A stretch of DNA of 64,000 nt from positions 46,331,528 to 46,395,527 of the forward strand of contig CM019823.1 of assembly GCA_009763385.1 (NCBI GenBank), written 5' to 3'. Position 1 is the first letter of the stretch, and every line of letters starts with the position of its first letter. This DNA comes from Coix lacryma-jobi var. lacryma-jobi. Lineage: Eukaryota > Streptophyta > Magnoliopsida > Poales > Poaceae. The position numbers and the translations under genes are program-made. Shown here piece after piece: positions 1 through 11,407 of this stretch. The notes under the pieces were generated by a model, which saw only the letters and a program-made list of their open reading frames with translations, did not search any database and was not told where the DNA came from.

Positions 1-283
1 GTGTATGATGACATGCCACCTCAGTTTGTATGATTCATAGTTGATCCATGGTGGCATGTTGTCATTATACGATTTGATGACAGTCATGACTAAATTTAGG
101 TGACAGTTAGGCATTTTAGATTGCCTTCAGTTCATCATAGGCCCAAAACACAACTAGTTATTTGCCTTAGCTATATAATCATGTTAGTCAACACTTGTTT
201 TGTATCCTTGGTGGCTCCTTTTGAAAAAGCAAATGGAGAACCAGAAGAAGAAGAGGCAAGCTCATAGATGACATGATATCCAC

Positions 284-351
284 GAGCACATCCATACCCT
301 GCCATCAGCTCAAGACAGAAGGGAGAGTTGCAAAGGGTATGGACGTGTCTC
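284..351. repeat. Hairpin 1 of a five-member family
   Basis: The left arm GAGCACATCCATACCCTGC pairs with a right arm ending GGGTATGGACGTGTCTC. The loop side begins TGCCATCA and the return side GTTGCAAAGGG, both shared with hairpin 2 and, in variant form, with the hairpins at 1040 and 2824. Confidence 0.6.
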
Positions 352-493
352 ATGGTTACAATGGCATACATGAAACAACAAGTGATGCGGCAACCTGAAA
401 CTCATAATGCAATTAGGAGTCACCTCTACAAAATATTTTTAGCATCATCGGCTTGACAACACAATAACCAATAGGTGCTCACACCTGGCATGA

Positions 494-571
494 CATCCAT
501 GGATACATCCATGCCCTGCCATCACATAGGTCCTCTAGTGTTGCAAAGGGCATGGATGTTTCACATGGATG
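494..571. repeat. Hairpin 2 of a five-member family
   Basis: CATCCATGGATACATCCATGCCC pairs almost fully with GGGCATGGATG...CACATGGATG across a loop of about 35 bases. Relative to hairpin 1, the ATACCC/GGGTAT stem is ATGCCC/GGGCAT, a change matched on both arms. Confidence 0.6.
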
Positions 572-826
572 CGATGACAGACATGAAAAAGAATTGCCTC
601 CAAACATTGAAAGTAACCAGTCCTTCAGTCTATAAATTGAGTGCACCCAATGAAAAGGAACTTGAAGACCTACTGTTCCACTATAAAAGGCTAAGTAGAT
701 CTTAAGGACCTTTTCAATGTTCACAATCAGGATTCACATTGACATCATTGGGAACAAAATAAATTAGTGGCCTCAGCTTGACAATTGTTACCATGTAATC
801 CATATCAGCTTGTCATCTCACATAAG

Positions 827-913
827 CTTTGGCAATGACACACAGCCATGCAGATGCAGTACCATAGTTCAGCTATGGTTCTACCATTGTATGGCTGAGT
901 TTCTTTGCCAAAG
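827..913. repeat. Hairpin 3, diverged member
   Basis: Three nested paired blocks are visible: CTTTGGCAA with TTGCCAAAG, CAGCCAT with ATGGCTG, and ACCATAG with CTATGGT, around a five-base loop. It lacks the TGCCATCA loop of the others, so its membership of the family is less sure than the pairing itself. Confidence 0.55.
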
Positions 914-1039
914 ACATCATAGGTTGAAAAGCGACTGTAGGGGCCTCAGCTTATTAATTGGCTGGCTCAATTTAAGTTAGAAAAGTCCTTGGTGCCTGCC
1001 ATGCAACTTGAAACAACCAAAAAAACTGCAAAGTCATAG

Positions 1040-1138
1040 CTGTCATGGAATCCTTCGGACCATCCATTCTCTGCCATCAAGTTGGTTTTCACCCACATGT
1101 TGCAAAAGAATGGATGGTACCGATGGGTGCAATGACAG
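1040..1138. repeat. Hairpin 4 of a five-member family
   Basis: The outer arms are CTGTCAT and ATGACAG. The inner arms ACCATCCATTCT and AGAATGGATGGT pair perfectly. The loop starts CTGCCATCAA and returns with GTTGCAAA, as in hairpins 1 and 2, while the stem letters differ. Confidence 0.6.
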
Positions 1139-1612
1139 ACATGAAGAAGATACCAACAACAACAAGAACAACACATAAGAACTTGGTAGGCACCTCTTTT
1201 TTTGTTATTGCATCACAGGCCTTTCATACTATGCCACAAGAGCCCAGGAAGAACATAAACCTCAACAACATAAGAACAGTAAGGTGGCAAACTGAAACCA
1301 CCAAAACCAAATGTGAACAGCCAGAAGATAAGAACATAAGAACAAAAGGCCATACACAGTTAGGCTAGTAATACAAGATGTAGCAGCCAACAGAGGCCAA
1401 TAGTGCATTACAAACCAGAATAAATAGTCTCAGCCAGCAGTGTCACCCTCTAACTAAACCTTCCCAAAATAACAGATGTGAGTCAGCCTACCTACATGCA
1501 CAAAAGATACACCAACATTGGTGTTCAAAAGGTGTGAGAGTGGGTTAGGGGGGGTGGAGGAACTATACATCTTAACAGTCAACCCCCTCCTTAGTGTCCT
1601 AGATGGACAAAA

Positions 1613-2660
1613 CTACATGTAGTAGTTCTTGGCAAGGTAGGTCCTCATCCAAACATCTCTGCGCCATGGTTGCATTTTGACAAAACAAGTGGCAATTGCC
1701 TTATTCTCCAGCGGGTAGGTGTAGGCTGTAATGATGGACTCAGTGCTAAAACCAGGCATCTCCAAGACTGCTAGGTACAGTTCAGGGTCCACATGAGCTG
1801 CCCTTGTCTCCCTAAGTGCACTGGCTACATCCCTAACAACATCAGACATGTTGGTGAGCATCACCATCTCATCTTCAGTGATGGTCCCCCTCTTCCTCTT
1901 GGAACCAACTGGTTCTTGGGACAACTGGACTGTGCACTTGCTGCCCTCCCCCCCATAAGTAGGACTCTTCTCAACATAGGCATCCCCCTCTTCCTTAGCT
2001 TCTTTGTTGTCAGCCTGGTTGACCCTAAGGGCCTCACCAGACCCAACAACATATTTGCCTAATGCCATGGAGTGGCCAAATATGGCTTCCATCTCCACAT
2101 AGAACCCTTATGGGACAATTAAGGAACTCAGCATTCTTAGGGTGGTCTTTCATTTTATTGTACAAGGGAAGATGAGGACATATATGTCAGGTAGTTTAGG
2201 TAGGTGACATAGGGAAGAAAATGAACCATGGTTCTACCTTGCAGTGCCCTAGGTAGTGTTCTTGGTCTAGCATGATGGCATGTGTGTCACTGTCCCACAA
2301 GGCAACACTAAGTTCCTTAAGCTTTGTAATCCTAGACCATTTCTGCCTCCATTTCCTCAAGTGGTTGTACACCTGAGTTGGGCTCACTACATCACCACTG
2401 TAGTCCTTCAAGCACTTAGCCACATAGTTAACATCTTTGTCTTTGAAGACCTTTTCAGGCCTGGTTCCATCACTCAACAACTGGGCCATCCTCCTAAGGA
2501 CAAACCCTGAGGTGTTGTTGTTCCACCTCATTGGACCAGGTGCTGCAGCTGGAGCTGGAGCAGGAGCTGGTGGTGCAGGGGGGCCTCAACATCAGGACCC
2601 AACACAGCAGCCCCCAAAACATAAGTAGGTTCCACAAAGGTAGTCTCAACCTGGGATGCC
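1613..2660 (-). pseudogene. PIF/Harbinger accessory Myb/SANT-like protein, broken
   Basis: The upstream segment (about 2531 to 2230) reads as the Myb/SANT-like DNA-binding domain typical of the second protein of plant PIF/Harbinger transposons; it includes MRWNNNTSGFVLRRM and a run of W, K and R residues around HLRKWRQKW. It is preceded by a short Ala/Pro run. A splice donor follows at CTGCAAG|GTAGAA near 2238. The downstream segment (2098 to 1613) reads as the conserved C-terminal half of that family (EAIFGHSMALGKYVVGSGEA). By family knowledge this protein binds the element ends and helps import the transposase. The frames around the Ala/Pro run and around 2100-2140 do not join cleanly and contain stops, so I call it a pseudogene. 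A candidate start is at 2660. It shares its strand with the transposase 3106-4423, which lies upstream of it. Confidence 0.75.
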
Positions 2661-2823
2661 ATCCTAACTGGTAGCCATTGCATACATCAGCCCCCAATAC
2701 ATGGACAAGTATAAGAAAATACATGGACATTGGCCTCAGTTTTAAAATAAATTGGAAACTGAATAAAGAACATCATAGGTGGCTGTCAAAAAACATCCAG
2801 AAAATTCACAAGCACATGGCAGG

Positions 2824-2922
2824 CATGGAATGTTCAACAACATCCACAGTTTGCCATCACATTGAGGAAGCCCCAAAGGTTGCAGAGTGTGGATGATGCT
2901 AGAACACTTGATGACTTCCATG
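2824..2922. repeat. Hairpin 5, within the non-coding spacer 2661-3105
   Basis: The outer arms are CATGGAA and TTCCATG, and the inner arms CATCCACA and TGTGGATG. The loop again has TTGCCATCA and GGTTGCA. It lies in the 445-bp gap between the Myb/SANT pseudogene and the transposase pseudogene, where I see no gene. Confidence 0.55.
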
Positions 2923-3105
2923 TAAAATAGACAAGAGCATCAGAGAAAGACAACCACCTCAGTTAATAGATTAAAACATCACAGGCCAAATAATATAGAA
3001 ACATTGGTCTCAGCTTGTCCATCAAATAATTATTACATAATGTTCACAAACAATTGTTCCTAACCAGGGCAACATAAAGTAGTTTGGTTTGAAAACATGC
3101 ATGGT

Positions 3106-4423
3106 TTATGACCTATTACCCACCCTGGCCTGCCACATGGCATTACAAATCTCATCCCTTCTAGCAGTCATGGCAAGAGTATCCTGGTCCAATAGATCCT
3201 CCACGGGCTCAGGGTCATGGTTTGGGTGGTTGGGTGGAAGCCAGTCCTCATCTAGCACACAGTGGTCAATACCAAAACCCAAAATCCAGTTATGCAGGAT
3301 GCAACAGGCAATGGCTAGTTTGACCTGAGTCTTGTAAGGGTGAAATGGCTTGTTGTCTAGAATACGAAACCTGTTCTTCAAAGCCCCAAAAGCCCTCTCA
3401 ACTATGACCCTCGGTGAGGAGTGCCTCAGGTTGAACAATTCCCTTGCATTGGTTGGTCTGTTGGTGCTATTGTACTTAGACAGATGGTACCTGACCCCCC
3501 TATTGGGAGGTAGGAAGCCATTTTGGCATGCATAGCCTGCATCTACAAGGTACATCTTACCTACAAGTGCATAAGGCAAGGACATTATGTCTAGGGGCTA
3601 GTATGGACACAAGTGCATGGTAGATATGGTTTGTGTTACCTTGAGGAACAATGAACCCATCCTCCCTCTTAATGGCATCATGAAGTATGTGGGAGTCATG
3701 TGCAGACCCCTCCCAACCAGCCAGGACATAGGTGAACTTGAGGTCCCAGTTCACAGCAGCCATCACATTCTGTGTTGGCTCTTTCTTCCTACCCTAGAAA
3801 GCCTCCTGAATTCTCCTAGGGACCCTAGCCAAGCAGTGAGTGCCATCAATGGCAGCAATGCAGTCCTAAAAATGTGCAACAATGTTAATCTAGTGTGGAC
3901 AAACAAAGGTGGTTGGTTCACACTATAGATTGATTATTACCTTGAAGTATGGGTTCCATCTAGGGCTTCCAAGGATCTTTGGATGAGTAGCAATTGAGGG
4001 GGGTTTGATCATTTCATTTCTAAGCTCACCAATAGCGTACAGGACCTGGTGAAAGTGTCTGTGCACTGTCTCAATGGACCTCCTAAAGGATTGATGAACC
4101 ACCCTAAACCTTTGGTTATGACCTACAATATGGAGGAACATAGCAACCTGCTCCTCAACACTGCAACCAGCATTCTCAGGTACAAGCCCTCTAGTTCTAA
4201 ATAGGTTACACAAAGCAAAAAAAGGGGCTCTGCACATCCTAAACATGGATAGGCACTCCCTGTCAGTGGACCTGTAAATGGCCATCAGGGTATGCTGCCT
4301 GTGTTGTTCAGCATCACACCTCAAATGGTAAACTAGGGGGTCAGGTTCAGGGATAGGCCTCCTAATCCTACTAGTAACAAAGGAAACCAGGACAACTACC
4401 AATGCATAGGCTTGCTTGGCCAA
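3106..4423 (-). pseudogene. PIF/Harbinger transposase (DDE_Tnp_4 type), broken
   Basis: Three exon-like blocks occur in order on the minus strand. Block 1 (4423-3940) is the N-terminal region and ends at a donor, TTCAAG|GTAATAA. Block 2 (about 3869-3610) starts after an acceptor ending TTTTTAG; it has AAIDGTH with the first catalytic Asp, and NWDLKFTYVLAGWEGSAHDS. Block 3 (about 3565-3106) has YLVDAGY with the second Asp and VERAFGALKNRF with the Glu, giving the DDE triad of this nuclease superfamily. The family cuts and pastes DNA with a TTA/TAA target duplication. A TAG stop interrupts block 2 near 3790, so the copy looks inactive. I could not find the terminal inverted repeats, so the element's borders are unknown. 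Confidence 0.85.
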
Positions 4424-4850
4424 CTCATCTCATTTTTGGGCAGGATCCATCCATCTACATGCATGAACAATACAAAACAAACTAGTTTACTTAACCCTAG
4501 TAGGCATCAGCTTGTTTATGAGACAATTAAGTATAACAAAATTGTCACGGCTACATCAACAAAATGCCTCCTAGTGACACTATGGACATCATCATCAACC
4601 AAAATAGTAAGAACACAACAGATTCCATAAAACTTAGCATCAACCATCGTAAAAAGTCACGGCTGCATAAATGAAATGCCTCCCAGTGACTATATCCCAC
4701 CAAAATCTGCATAAACCATTAGAATATTTCACAGACCAAACCCTAACGCACTTTGCTTCACATCCAACATATCTTCCACCACCACCAAAGAGCAAAAACG
4801 AATTGGAGGAAGCACAAACAAAAAAAGATGGCGCTTTTGGGGTTCATTTA
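4424..4850. other. Non-coding flank before element A
   Basis: No gene is seen. Two similar phrases (TCACGGCTACATCAACAAAATGCC near 4545 and TCACGGCTGCATAAATGAAATGCC near 4656) suggest a local duplication upstream of the transposase. The last five bases, ATTTA (4846-4850), would be the target duplication of element A, but A's 3' end is not available for comparison. Confidence 0.4.
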
Positions 4851-6510
4851 TGTTTACACCAGATTTTGGACCGAGAAGATTGTTACTTTTGTGAACATAA
4901 ACGACTGATTTATTAAGGAAAAAGATCGACCTAAAAAATAAAGAAGCTTATGTGGGTCAAGCGTAACCAGTAAGATTCATGTGGACCAACACGACGGGCT
5001 TCAAAGACGTGTCGGGCTCAACCAAGGAGTTCAAATCTGAGTCGTCTTTTATTTTTTCCTATTATGTAATTTACTCGTGTTAGGGCAGGAGTCAACCGGG
5101 TTATAAATAGCTAGAAACCCGGGTTTTGTAAGGGACATCCAATCAATCAATACACCAGCCACCGACCAAAACCCTAGGAGTAGGAGTAACGTAGATCTTG
5201 GTGAGACCTTCAATTAGGCAGGGCTGCATCGGCATCGACCGACCTCCGGTTTGCTTGTAAGTTTCACCAATGGCTTGTGTCATCGTGTAATAAGGCTGCA
5301 TTGGCATCGACCAAACTCTTGTTAAGCTATGACATGGCTAGTTATCGGTCTAGGTTCATCTTTTGTGAGACTGTCTTGACTCTGATCAATCTCTTGCTTT
5401 AGTCGATCTTGACTAGTTATCGGCTCTACTGGCTTGGCAAGCTAATAGATTCATTAAGTTACCAATGTTGTTTTATGATTTAATTTGTTTATTTATGTTT
5501 TAAAACAAACATCTTGCCCAATCAAGATTGACAAAATAGCCCAAGTTTACAAGATGCTTGGTTTCGGCTGTTTTGAGATTCACCCCCACAACAGAGGAAA
5601 TAGCCGATATAAAGCCTCTCATCGACTATTTTGTCAATCTTGGTTGTTACATGTTGTGCGTTCGAGATATCCGATAAAACCACAATTTAATCTAAGAGTA
5701 AATAGGTTCGATCTAGCATATTTATTACGGCTGTATTTTCGAACCCCACTGATATATATATGATAGATTAAGTCTTTTTGTTTTAGATTGAATCATGGTT
5801 TTGACGGATAGATCTTGTTCGTGCCTCATGGACCCTGCTTCGGCTGAAATAGCCGATACAGTTACGCTTTCCTCATAATGTGTACTTTTAAATGGCTTGG
5901 AATCAACGGATCGACTTTTAGCATAAGACGTGATCTAGCTTGACCATCATTATGGCCGCATGGAGACACCCAATTGTTGATGTTTAAGTTTTTTATCGAT
6001 ATATTTGTTATTATGGTTGTATGGAAATACCCCACTGTTATTGAATAGAATTACTTGTGCAATTAGTCGATACGTTGTTTTCATACAGTTTATATGTACA
6101 CATAGATCTTTTTCTGTTAATACCTTTAAAGTTTATCGGTTGTTTATCTATTACAAATATTCATCTTATATATGTTATAGTCGTTACGCTTCATATCTTT
6201 TTCAATGCTTTTCATGCAATTTCATGGGAGTTGACTTTGTAGTCAATATCCTAAAGACTAGTGGCTATATCAGAGCCGTATAATTTGGAACTATCTGGCA
6301 CCAAACCGGCAGGTTCCACGATTTAACAATCTTTTTCTTCTCCTTGTCAATTATAGGTCAAATTGACTGGCACGCCTGAAGTCGATTTCGCTGAGAATCG
6401 GCACCACCGCTTGTCGAAGGTTCGGGAGGTCAGGACCTTGCTTTGCACTCCTCTGAGAACCGTGAGCCTCGAGTGTGTTGGCGTGACCGACAGAGATTTT
6501 TGCGTCAACA
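4851..6510 (+). repeat. 5' LTR of element A
   Basis: Its bounds are TG...CA. The start matches the 3' copy at 13822. The end is fixed by the primer-site-like block that follows and by the parallel end of element C's LTR (GCGCCAACA). Short open frames inside have no recognisable domain. Confidence 0.85.
5102..5109 (+). promoter_or_regulatory. TATA box of element A LTR
   Basis: TATAAATA lies 251 bp into the LTR and is kept in the 3' copy near 14073. A transcription start near 5135 would be usual for its position. Confidence 0.6.
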
Positions 6511-6536
6511 CATTCTTTTGGCACGCCCGGTGGGAC
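6511..6536 (+). other. Primer-binding-site region of element A
   Basis: TTTTGGCACGCCCGGTGGGAC directly follows the LTR and is nearly the same as the block after element C's LTR (17403-17428). It resembles the TGGCGCCCACCGTGGGG site seen in element H. I did not assign the primer tRNA. Confidence 0.55.
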
Positions 6537-6551
6537 ACAACCGTCTGAATC

Positions 6552-9500
6552 ATGACGTTTGACAACGAAGAAGTACTGCACCTGAAAATGGAAGACCTCC
6601 CAGAGGAAACCCAACGCTTAATAGACGAGACTGTTGATCAATATCGACATTTGTGCTTATTGAGCTACAGCAGGACCAGAGATAAGAAGATAGTTCAGAA
6701 AACTCACCTTCCAAGAGTGGTCTTTGACGGTCATGTTGATCCAATGGTCCAGGTCCAACACAATGCCACGCAAGAAGTAATCAGCAAGGCAATGTCTGCC
6801 ACCTTGATGAATCATAATGAGGTTTTTCTCAACAGCCTCACAAACGCCATTAAAGAAGCTTTCAACCTAGGTGGTGACAGAAGGGGTCCAACATATACTG
6901 TTGGAAACAGTCAAGGAGCTGGAACTTCTACTGGACCTCAAATCGATGGCCCAAATGGCAATGGAGGTCAGATGATGATTAACCCTGGAGGCATGACACC
7001 CCAGCCAGTGCAACAGCCGATTATGAGTAATAACATGTATTCATCGGCTACAAAAATAGCTCCTCATGCAAGGCGCATCACCAAAGACTTCAATGCACCA
7101 CCGTATCAAGGGAGCGTAGCACCTGGTGATATACCTCAGGGGTATCATTATGTCTCTGATTTCTATACTTTGGACGCTCAAGAAAACCCAGGATATAATG
7201 GCAATACCCTTGGGGGGCAGAACATCGGCTATCAAAAGCCGGTGACTCAAATTGATCAACTAATGAGTTATGTAACTGACCTGGTTCAGAAACAATTTGG
7301 CTTGATGCCAAAATCTACAGTGACTGGTTACAAAAAGCCATATCCAGAATGGTTTGATCAGGTTGTTCTTCCTCCGAGATATAGAATCCCTGATTTTACT
7401 AAGTTCACAGGAACCGGTTCAGTGACAACCATGGAGCATATAACCCAGTTCTAGTCCAGCTCGGAGAGATTGGTGATGAACAAGCACTCAAAGTCAGAAT
7501 GTTTCCACTCTCTTTATCTGGTTCGACTTTTTCATGGTTTTCATCTCTGCCACCCAATTCCATTCAGAGCTGGTATGACTTGGAAGATAAATTCCATAAG
7601 TATTTCGGCTTTGGAGTATTGGAGAAAGGCTTAGTGGATTTAATCGATACAAGGCAAACGAATAATGAGTCTGGATGCCAATACCTCCAAAGGTTCAGAG
7701 AGGTGAAGAATCAATGTTATTCCTTGACATTACCAGATTCAGAGGTGGTCAGCATTGCGATTCGAGGATTGATACCTGCTATCAGGGAGAGGATCGGATT
7801 TGGTTGCAACAACATGGCCGATTTGGCTAAAAAGGTAGCAGGTATTGATGCCCAAAATCGGTACAATCAAGCCTTTAAACCTAAGAAAGCCTACAATGCA
7901 GAGAGTCATGTTTTCCTGCAAGATGAAAACAATGATTCAGAAGATGAAAGTGATGAAGAAGTGGCTGCTGTAGACTGGGTTTGGAAAAACAACGAGTACA
8001 TGCCTTGGGCAAAGGTTAAAAGTACTGAGAAAGATGTAAAGTATAGCTTCGACATCACCAATGCCGATAAGATATTTGACTACTTACTGGAAAAGGGTCA
8101 GATCAAGTTGACTGGGAATCATACCATCCCATCGGCCGAAGAATTTAAAAATAAAAGGTACTACAAGTTTCATAATTTTGGTACCCATACTACTAATGAT
8201 TGTTGAGTTTTCAGAGACATGATACAAAGGGCGATCGTTAAAGGAAGGATAAGTCTGGAAAAGGCCAAAGGCATGGGTATCAACGACCATCCTTTCCCAC
8301 AAAACATGGTAGCTCCAGCACCTCGGAGTGAAATCAGGGTGTTGACTTCTGATAAAGCTAAGGCAGTTGGGACAGTTGATCCAAAGAAGCAGCTAACAGC
8401 CAAAGAATATCAAGAGATGAAAGGAAACAATGATCAACATGATCAACCTGAGACTTCAAAGGCTGGTGAAGCAAGAAGGCGTCCAACTGTCAGAATCTTA
8501 TTGAACAAGTGACAACGTCAGAAGGAAAGTAGCCAAATGCAAAGGGAAAGGGATGAACAAGAGTATCAAGAATGGCTCGAAGAAGAAGAGTATAGGAGGT
8601 CTTGTGAAGAAGGAAGACGCATCAAAGATGAAGAAAAGAATCATTGGGATTGTCCCTTCTTCAGGCAGTGTTGGAATGAGGGTTTAAAGCTTCCTACTCT
8701 TCGTAATTGTCCAGAATGCAGTGATCAGTACCAAGAATATAGGCAGTCGAGAGACAATCGCCGATCCGTACATGAAAGACTAAGGTTTGAAAATACAGAT
8801 CGACGCATAAAAAATGAAAATGTTCGTAGTCGGCTTGGAGCGAGATTAGCCAATCACGATCATCCGTGGTAGGAGGGACAATGGTGCCCTGGTGGCTTGA
8901 CCAAAAGCCAGAAGCGATGGGTTCAGAGGTTAAGAAACGATGAAGTCCAAAAGAAGAAACCCAAAGTCTGGCAAGTCAAACAGATAGCCGATAAGGGTGA
9001 GTCATCGGCTAATATCGCTGCTCTGTTCATGTTGCCTGCTGAATTTAGATCCTCTGATCATGAAGAAGAATCTGATGATGAAGAAGCCGTTGCTCAGTGG
9101 ATCTATCAAGCAGAAGAGGCTACGTTTCAAAAACCTGAGAGACATTCCCATTTAAAGGCTTTATACTTAAAAGGGTTTATTGATGGAAGGCCTTTAAATA
9201 GGATGCTAGTTGATGGAGGGGCAACAGTTAATTTGATGCCATATGCCACTTTTAGAAAGCTTGGTAAGACTACGAAAGACTTGACTAAGACTGATATGAG
9301 GTTGACCGACTTTGTTGGCAACGTATCGGTCACTAAAGATGTTGTATGTGTTGAGTTAACAATTGGCAGCAAAAGTATGCCGACTACTTTCTTTGTAGTC
9401 GATGCAAAAGGATCCTATAGTGTGCTTCTTGGAAGGGATTGGATCAACGCCAATTGTTGCATTCCATCTACCATGCATCAGAATGTGATTCAGTGGATCG

Positions 9501-9655
9501 GTGACACCGTGGAAGTAGTGCCAGCCGATTCGACTGTTAGTATTGCTTATTCAGACCCTGGTGTTTGGAACTTTGATAACATGGAGTGCTTTTTCGGAAG
9601 GATTCTTGAAGAACACATTCTCAAGACAGTCGACGAAAGTCAACAGCCGATCTAA
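6552..9655 (+). pseudogene. Element A gag-protease, broken
   Basis: The start ATG at 6552 lies 41 bp past the LTR, as in element C. The retrotransposon gag domain covers about 7290-7860 (KPYPEWFDQVVLPPRY, then FSWFSSLPPNSIQSWYDLE). A zinc-binding-like stretch with C and H spacing lies near 8160-8205, and a Cys cluster (NCPECSDQYQEY) near 8706. The aspartic protease lies at about 9190-9450, with LVDGGATVNLMP as the active-site loop and LLGRDWI as the closing motif. Breaks are one frameshift near 7453 and in-frame stops at 8204 (TGA), 8510 (TGA) and 8870 (TAG). At each stop the relative in element C has Arg, Trp or Gln, so C-to-T change explains all three. No polymerase follows the protease. 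Confidence 0.85.
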
Positions 9656-10068
9656 GCAATCGGCTTCAAAAATGTTCTAGCAGATTAACTTGCTGGCAAT
9701 GATTTGCATCAGCGCCAATGAACTAAGGCCGGTGTTATGTCAGTCAAGGTTAATTCTTTTAGAATTAGAACGAGGGATCGATTTCTTTGATTTTATAGCC
9801 GATACTAATGTATCGCTTTTAGAACAAAAATAGCCGATATGTATGTATCGTCTTTTGATTTTAATTGATAGCCGATACTAAGGGAGTATCGCCTTTAGAA
9901 CATTCATCAAAATAAAAGCCTTGGAAAGCTCAAGCAATGCAATACAACGAATGTCAGGCAAACGATATTTAACAAAATTATTTGTCCTGACGATGCAGGG
10001 GCAGATCTGTTGTCCAGTTTGTTCGGCCACCAGGCCGGATACACAAAAGAGACATTAAAAAACACAAA
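9656..10068. repeat. Non-coding spacer with three mini-hairpins
   Basis: Between the protease stop and the antisense gene I see no gene. At 9799-9895 a unit of about 35-40 bp is repeated three times. Each copy starts AGCCGATA and folds back on itself (GATAC/GTATC, GATA/TATC, GATACT/AGTATC). Pyrimidine- and T-rich stretches around it could serve as a 3' end for plus-strand or minus-strand transcripts. Confidence 0.5.
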
Positions 10069-10963
10069 CTAATCTAGATGGAGCCGGTTCAAGAGGTCCT
10101 CCAGGTGTGACACCTCTGTCACAGCGAGCCCCAGGGGTTGGAACTCTTCCACCAGCTCCCTGAAGTCTTCCCTCGTCCTGGCGCCGACGAAAGAGGGAGA
10201 AACTTCTCCGGAGATCTCAGTACCACTGAGTTCGGCTCCGGCGAGGGCGAAGGTGGCGCTGTGGCAGATGGCGTGGAGGGCCAGCTCCCTGATGCGCGTC
10301 CCGACGCCATCCAGGCGCGCCCGCAGATTGTCTCCCCGTGCGTTCACGAAGTCGGCAATTGTTGTGGCTCGCCCAGGGAGCCAATCGAGTTGCTGTTGGA
10401 GTTCTACAATTGGATGGAAGAGACTAAATTTTAAAGAATAGCCGATTCGATTAAACCAAAGAACAAATCGGCTAAGTATTTAAACAAGCAGTTGCCAACA
10501 GATTCACTAGTACAGTTATACAAAGGTAATTGATTTGATGAGTTGGGGATTTCGAAAAATGTACCAGCAACCCTGGCGTCGGACGCCTCTAAATGCTCAA
10601 GAGCACTGTTGAGGCAAGCGCGAAGGACTTCTCGCTCCTCCACCAGGCGGGCGGTTCGACGACGCTCCTCCTCCAGGAGGCGTCGGGTGTCAGCGACACC
10701 CCGGATGAAGGCCCATGCGTCATCGTCCAATGCCAGCCCGTGTCCCGATTGGGGTTGGCTGGGGCCTTGGCCGTCTGCCGGAGGAGGAGGAGGAGGAGGA
10801 CTGCGGAAAGATTAGGGTTTTTCCTCGGGTAAATGAAGAATTTTGGAGCATAAAGAAGCGCTAAAGAGGAGAATCATTACCTGAGCACACGACGACGGGT
10901 CGCCGGAGGGCCATCCACGGACTCCGATGCCTCCACGGGGCGTTTGCCGCGGTTGTCTGCCAT
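10069..10963 (-). CDS. Antisense three-exon gene in element A, unknown coiled-coil-like protein
   Basis: The start is the ATG at 10963 (MADNRGKRPVEASESV). Exon 1 is 10881-10963, with donor CTCAG|GTAATG. Exon 2 is 10565-10800, after acceptor TTTCCGCAG, with donor GCTG|GTACAT. Exon 3 is 10069-10403, after acceptor AATTGTAG, ending in a stop. The exons are 83, 236 and 335 nt, total 654, so 217 residues are read without a break across both joins (phases 2 and 1). The protein has a basic N-terminus, a run of prolines encoded by a TCC/CCT repeat, then a Glu/Arg/Leu-rich segment (RRLLEEERRRTARLVEERE) likely to form a coiled coil. It has Trp and acidic patches but no enzyme motif, membrane segment or gag motif that I recognise. 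Lying opposite to the element's own genes, it may be a captured host gene or an accessory antisense ORF like those of some large plant gypsy elements. Splicing is predicted from sequence only. Confidence 0.6.
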
Positions 10964-11067
10964 TGCTTTGATCACCGAGGAAGAAAAGGCAGTCGGTGGA
11001 TGAGGAGAGCAAAGGCCGAAGAGTAAAGCAATAAATGTGTGGTGTGTTTGAGAAGCTGATGTTTCGT

Positions 11068-11077
11068 ATTTATGAGT
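11068..11077 (-). promoter_or_regulatory. TATA-like box before the antisense gene
   Basis: On the minus strand CATAAATACG lies about 105 bp before the ATG at 10963, a normal distance for a plant leader. The rest of 10964-11407 shows no coding sequence. The box is weak evidence by itself. Confidence 0.35.
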
Positions 11078-11407
11078 AAGACTCGAGAAGGTGAAAAGGC
11101 GTCGGTTCGGGGGCACCCTCAGATCCAGATCCTAAGGTGAATCGACTAGATGGGCCGTTCTGGCACTAATCGACTAAAGATTAAATCATCTAAGGTAATA
11201 TCGGCTAAAGATAGCTGATAGAGCTTCAAGTGTTAAATGAAAAACAGAGTATCATAACGCCTGTCAACCAATGAAGAATGTTTACAGAGAAAGGGTTGAG
11301 AGTCAGGAATTACAGATAGACTGGATTACATGTTTAGTACGGATTTTAATACGTTCAGAGCATTCAAGCGGATGGCGTCTATATCGGCTATCTTTTTCTG
11401 ATCCCCT

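Larger units (their letters stand above)
1..1612. other. Non-coding flank with hairpin repeats
   Basis: I see no gene here. The short open frames have no recognisable domain and overlap inverted repeats. The stretch holds four of the five related hairpins listed separately. A phrase like GGCCTCAGCTTGACAATT recurs near 771 and, in weaker forms, near 445, 945, 2730 and 3008, so the region may have grown by duplication of a hairpin-bearing unit. It could be the downstream flank of the Harbinger element or part of it; no terminal inverted repeat was identified. Confidence 0.5.

Noticed and set aside
284..1138. Identification of the hairpins as miR2118 or miR482 genes
   Set aside because: The cluster layout is suggestive, but the arms do not match the miR2118 or miR482 sequences I know, so I list them only as hairpins.
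475..1368. Possible small proteins at 475-705 and 1045-1368
   Set aside because: They run through the hairpin repeats, with stems read as codons. Nothing suggests translation.
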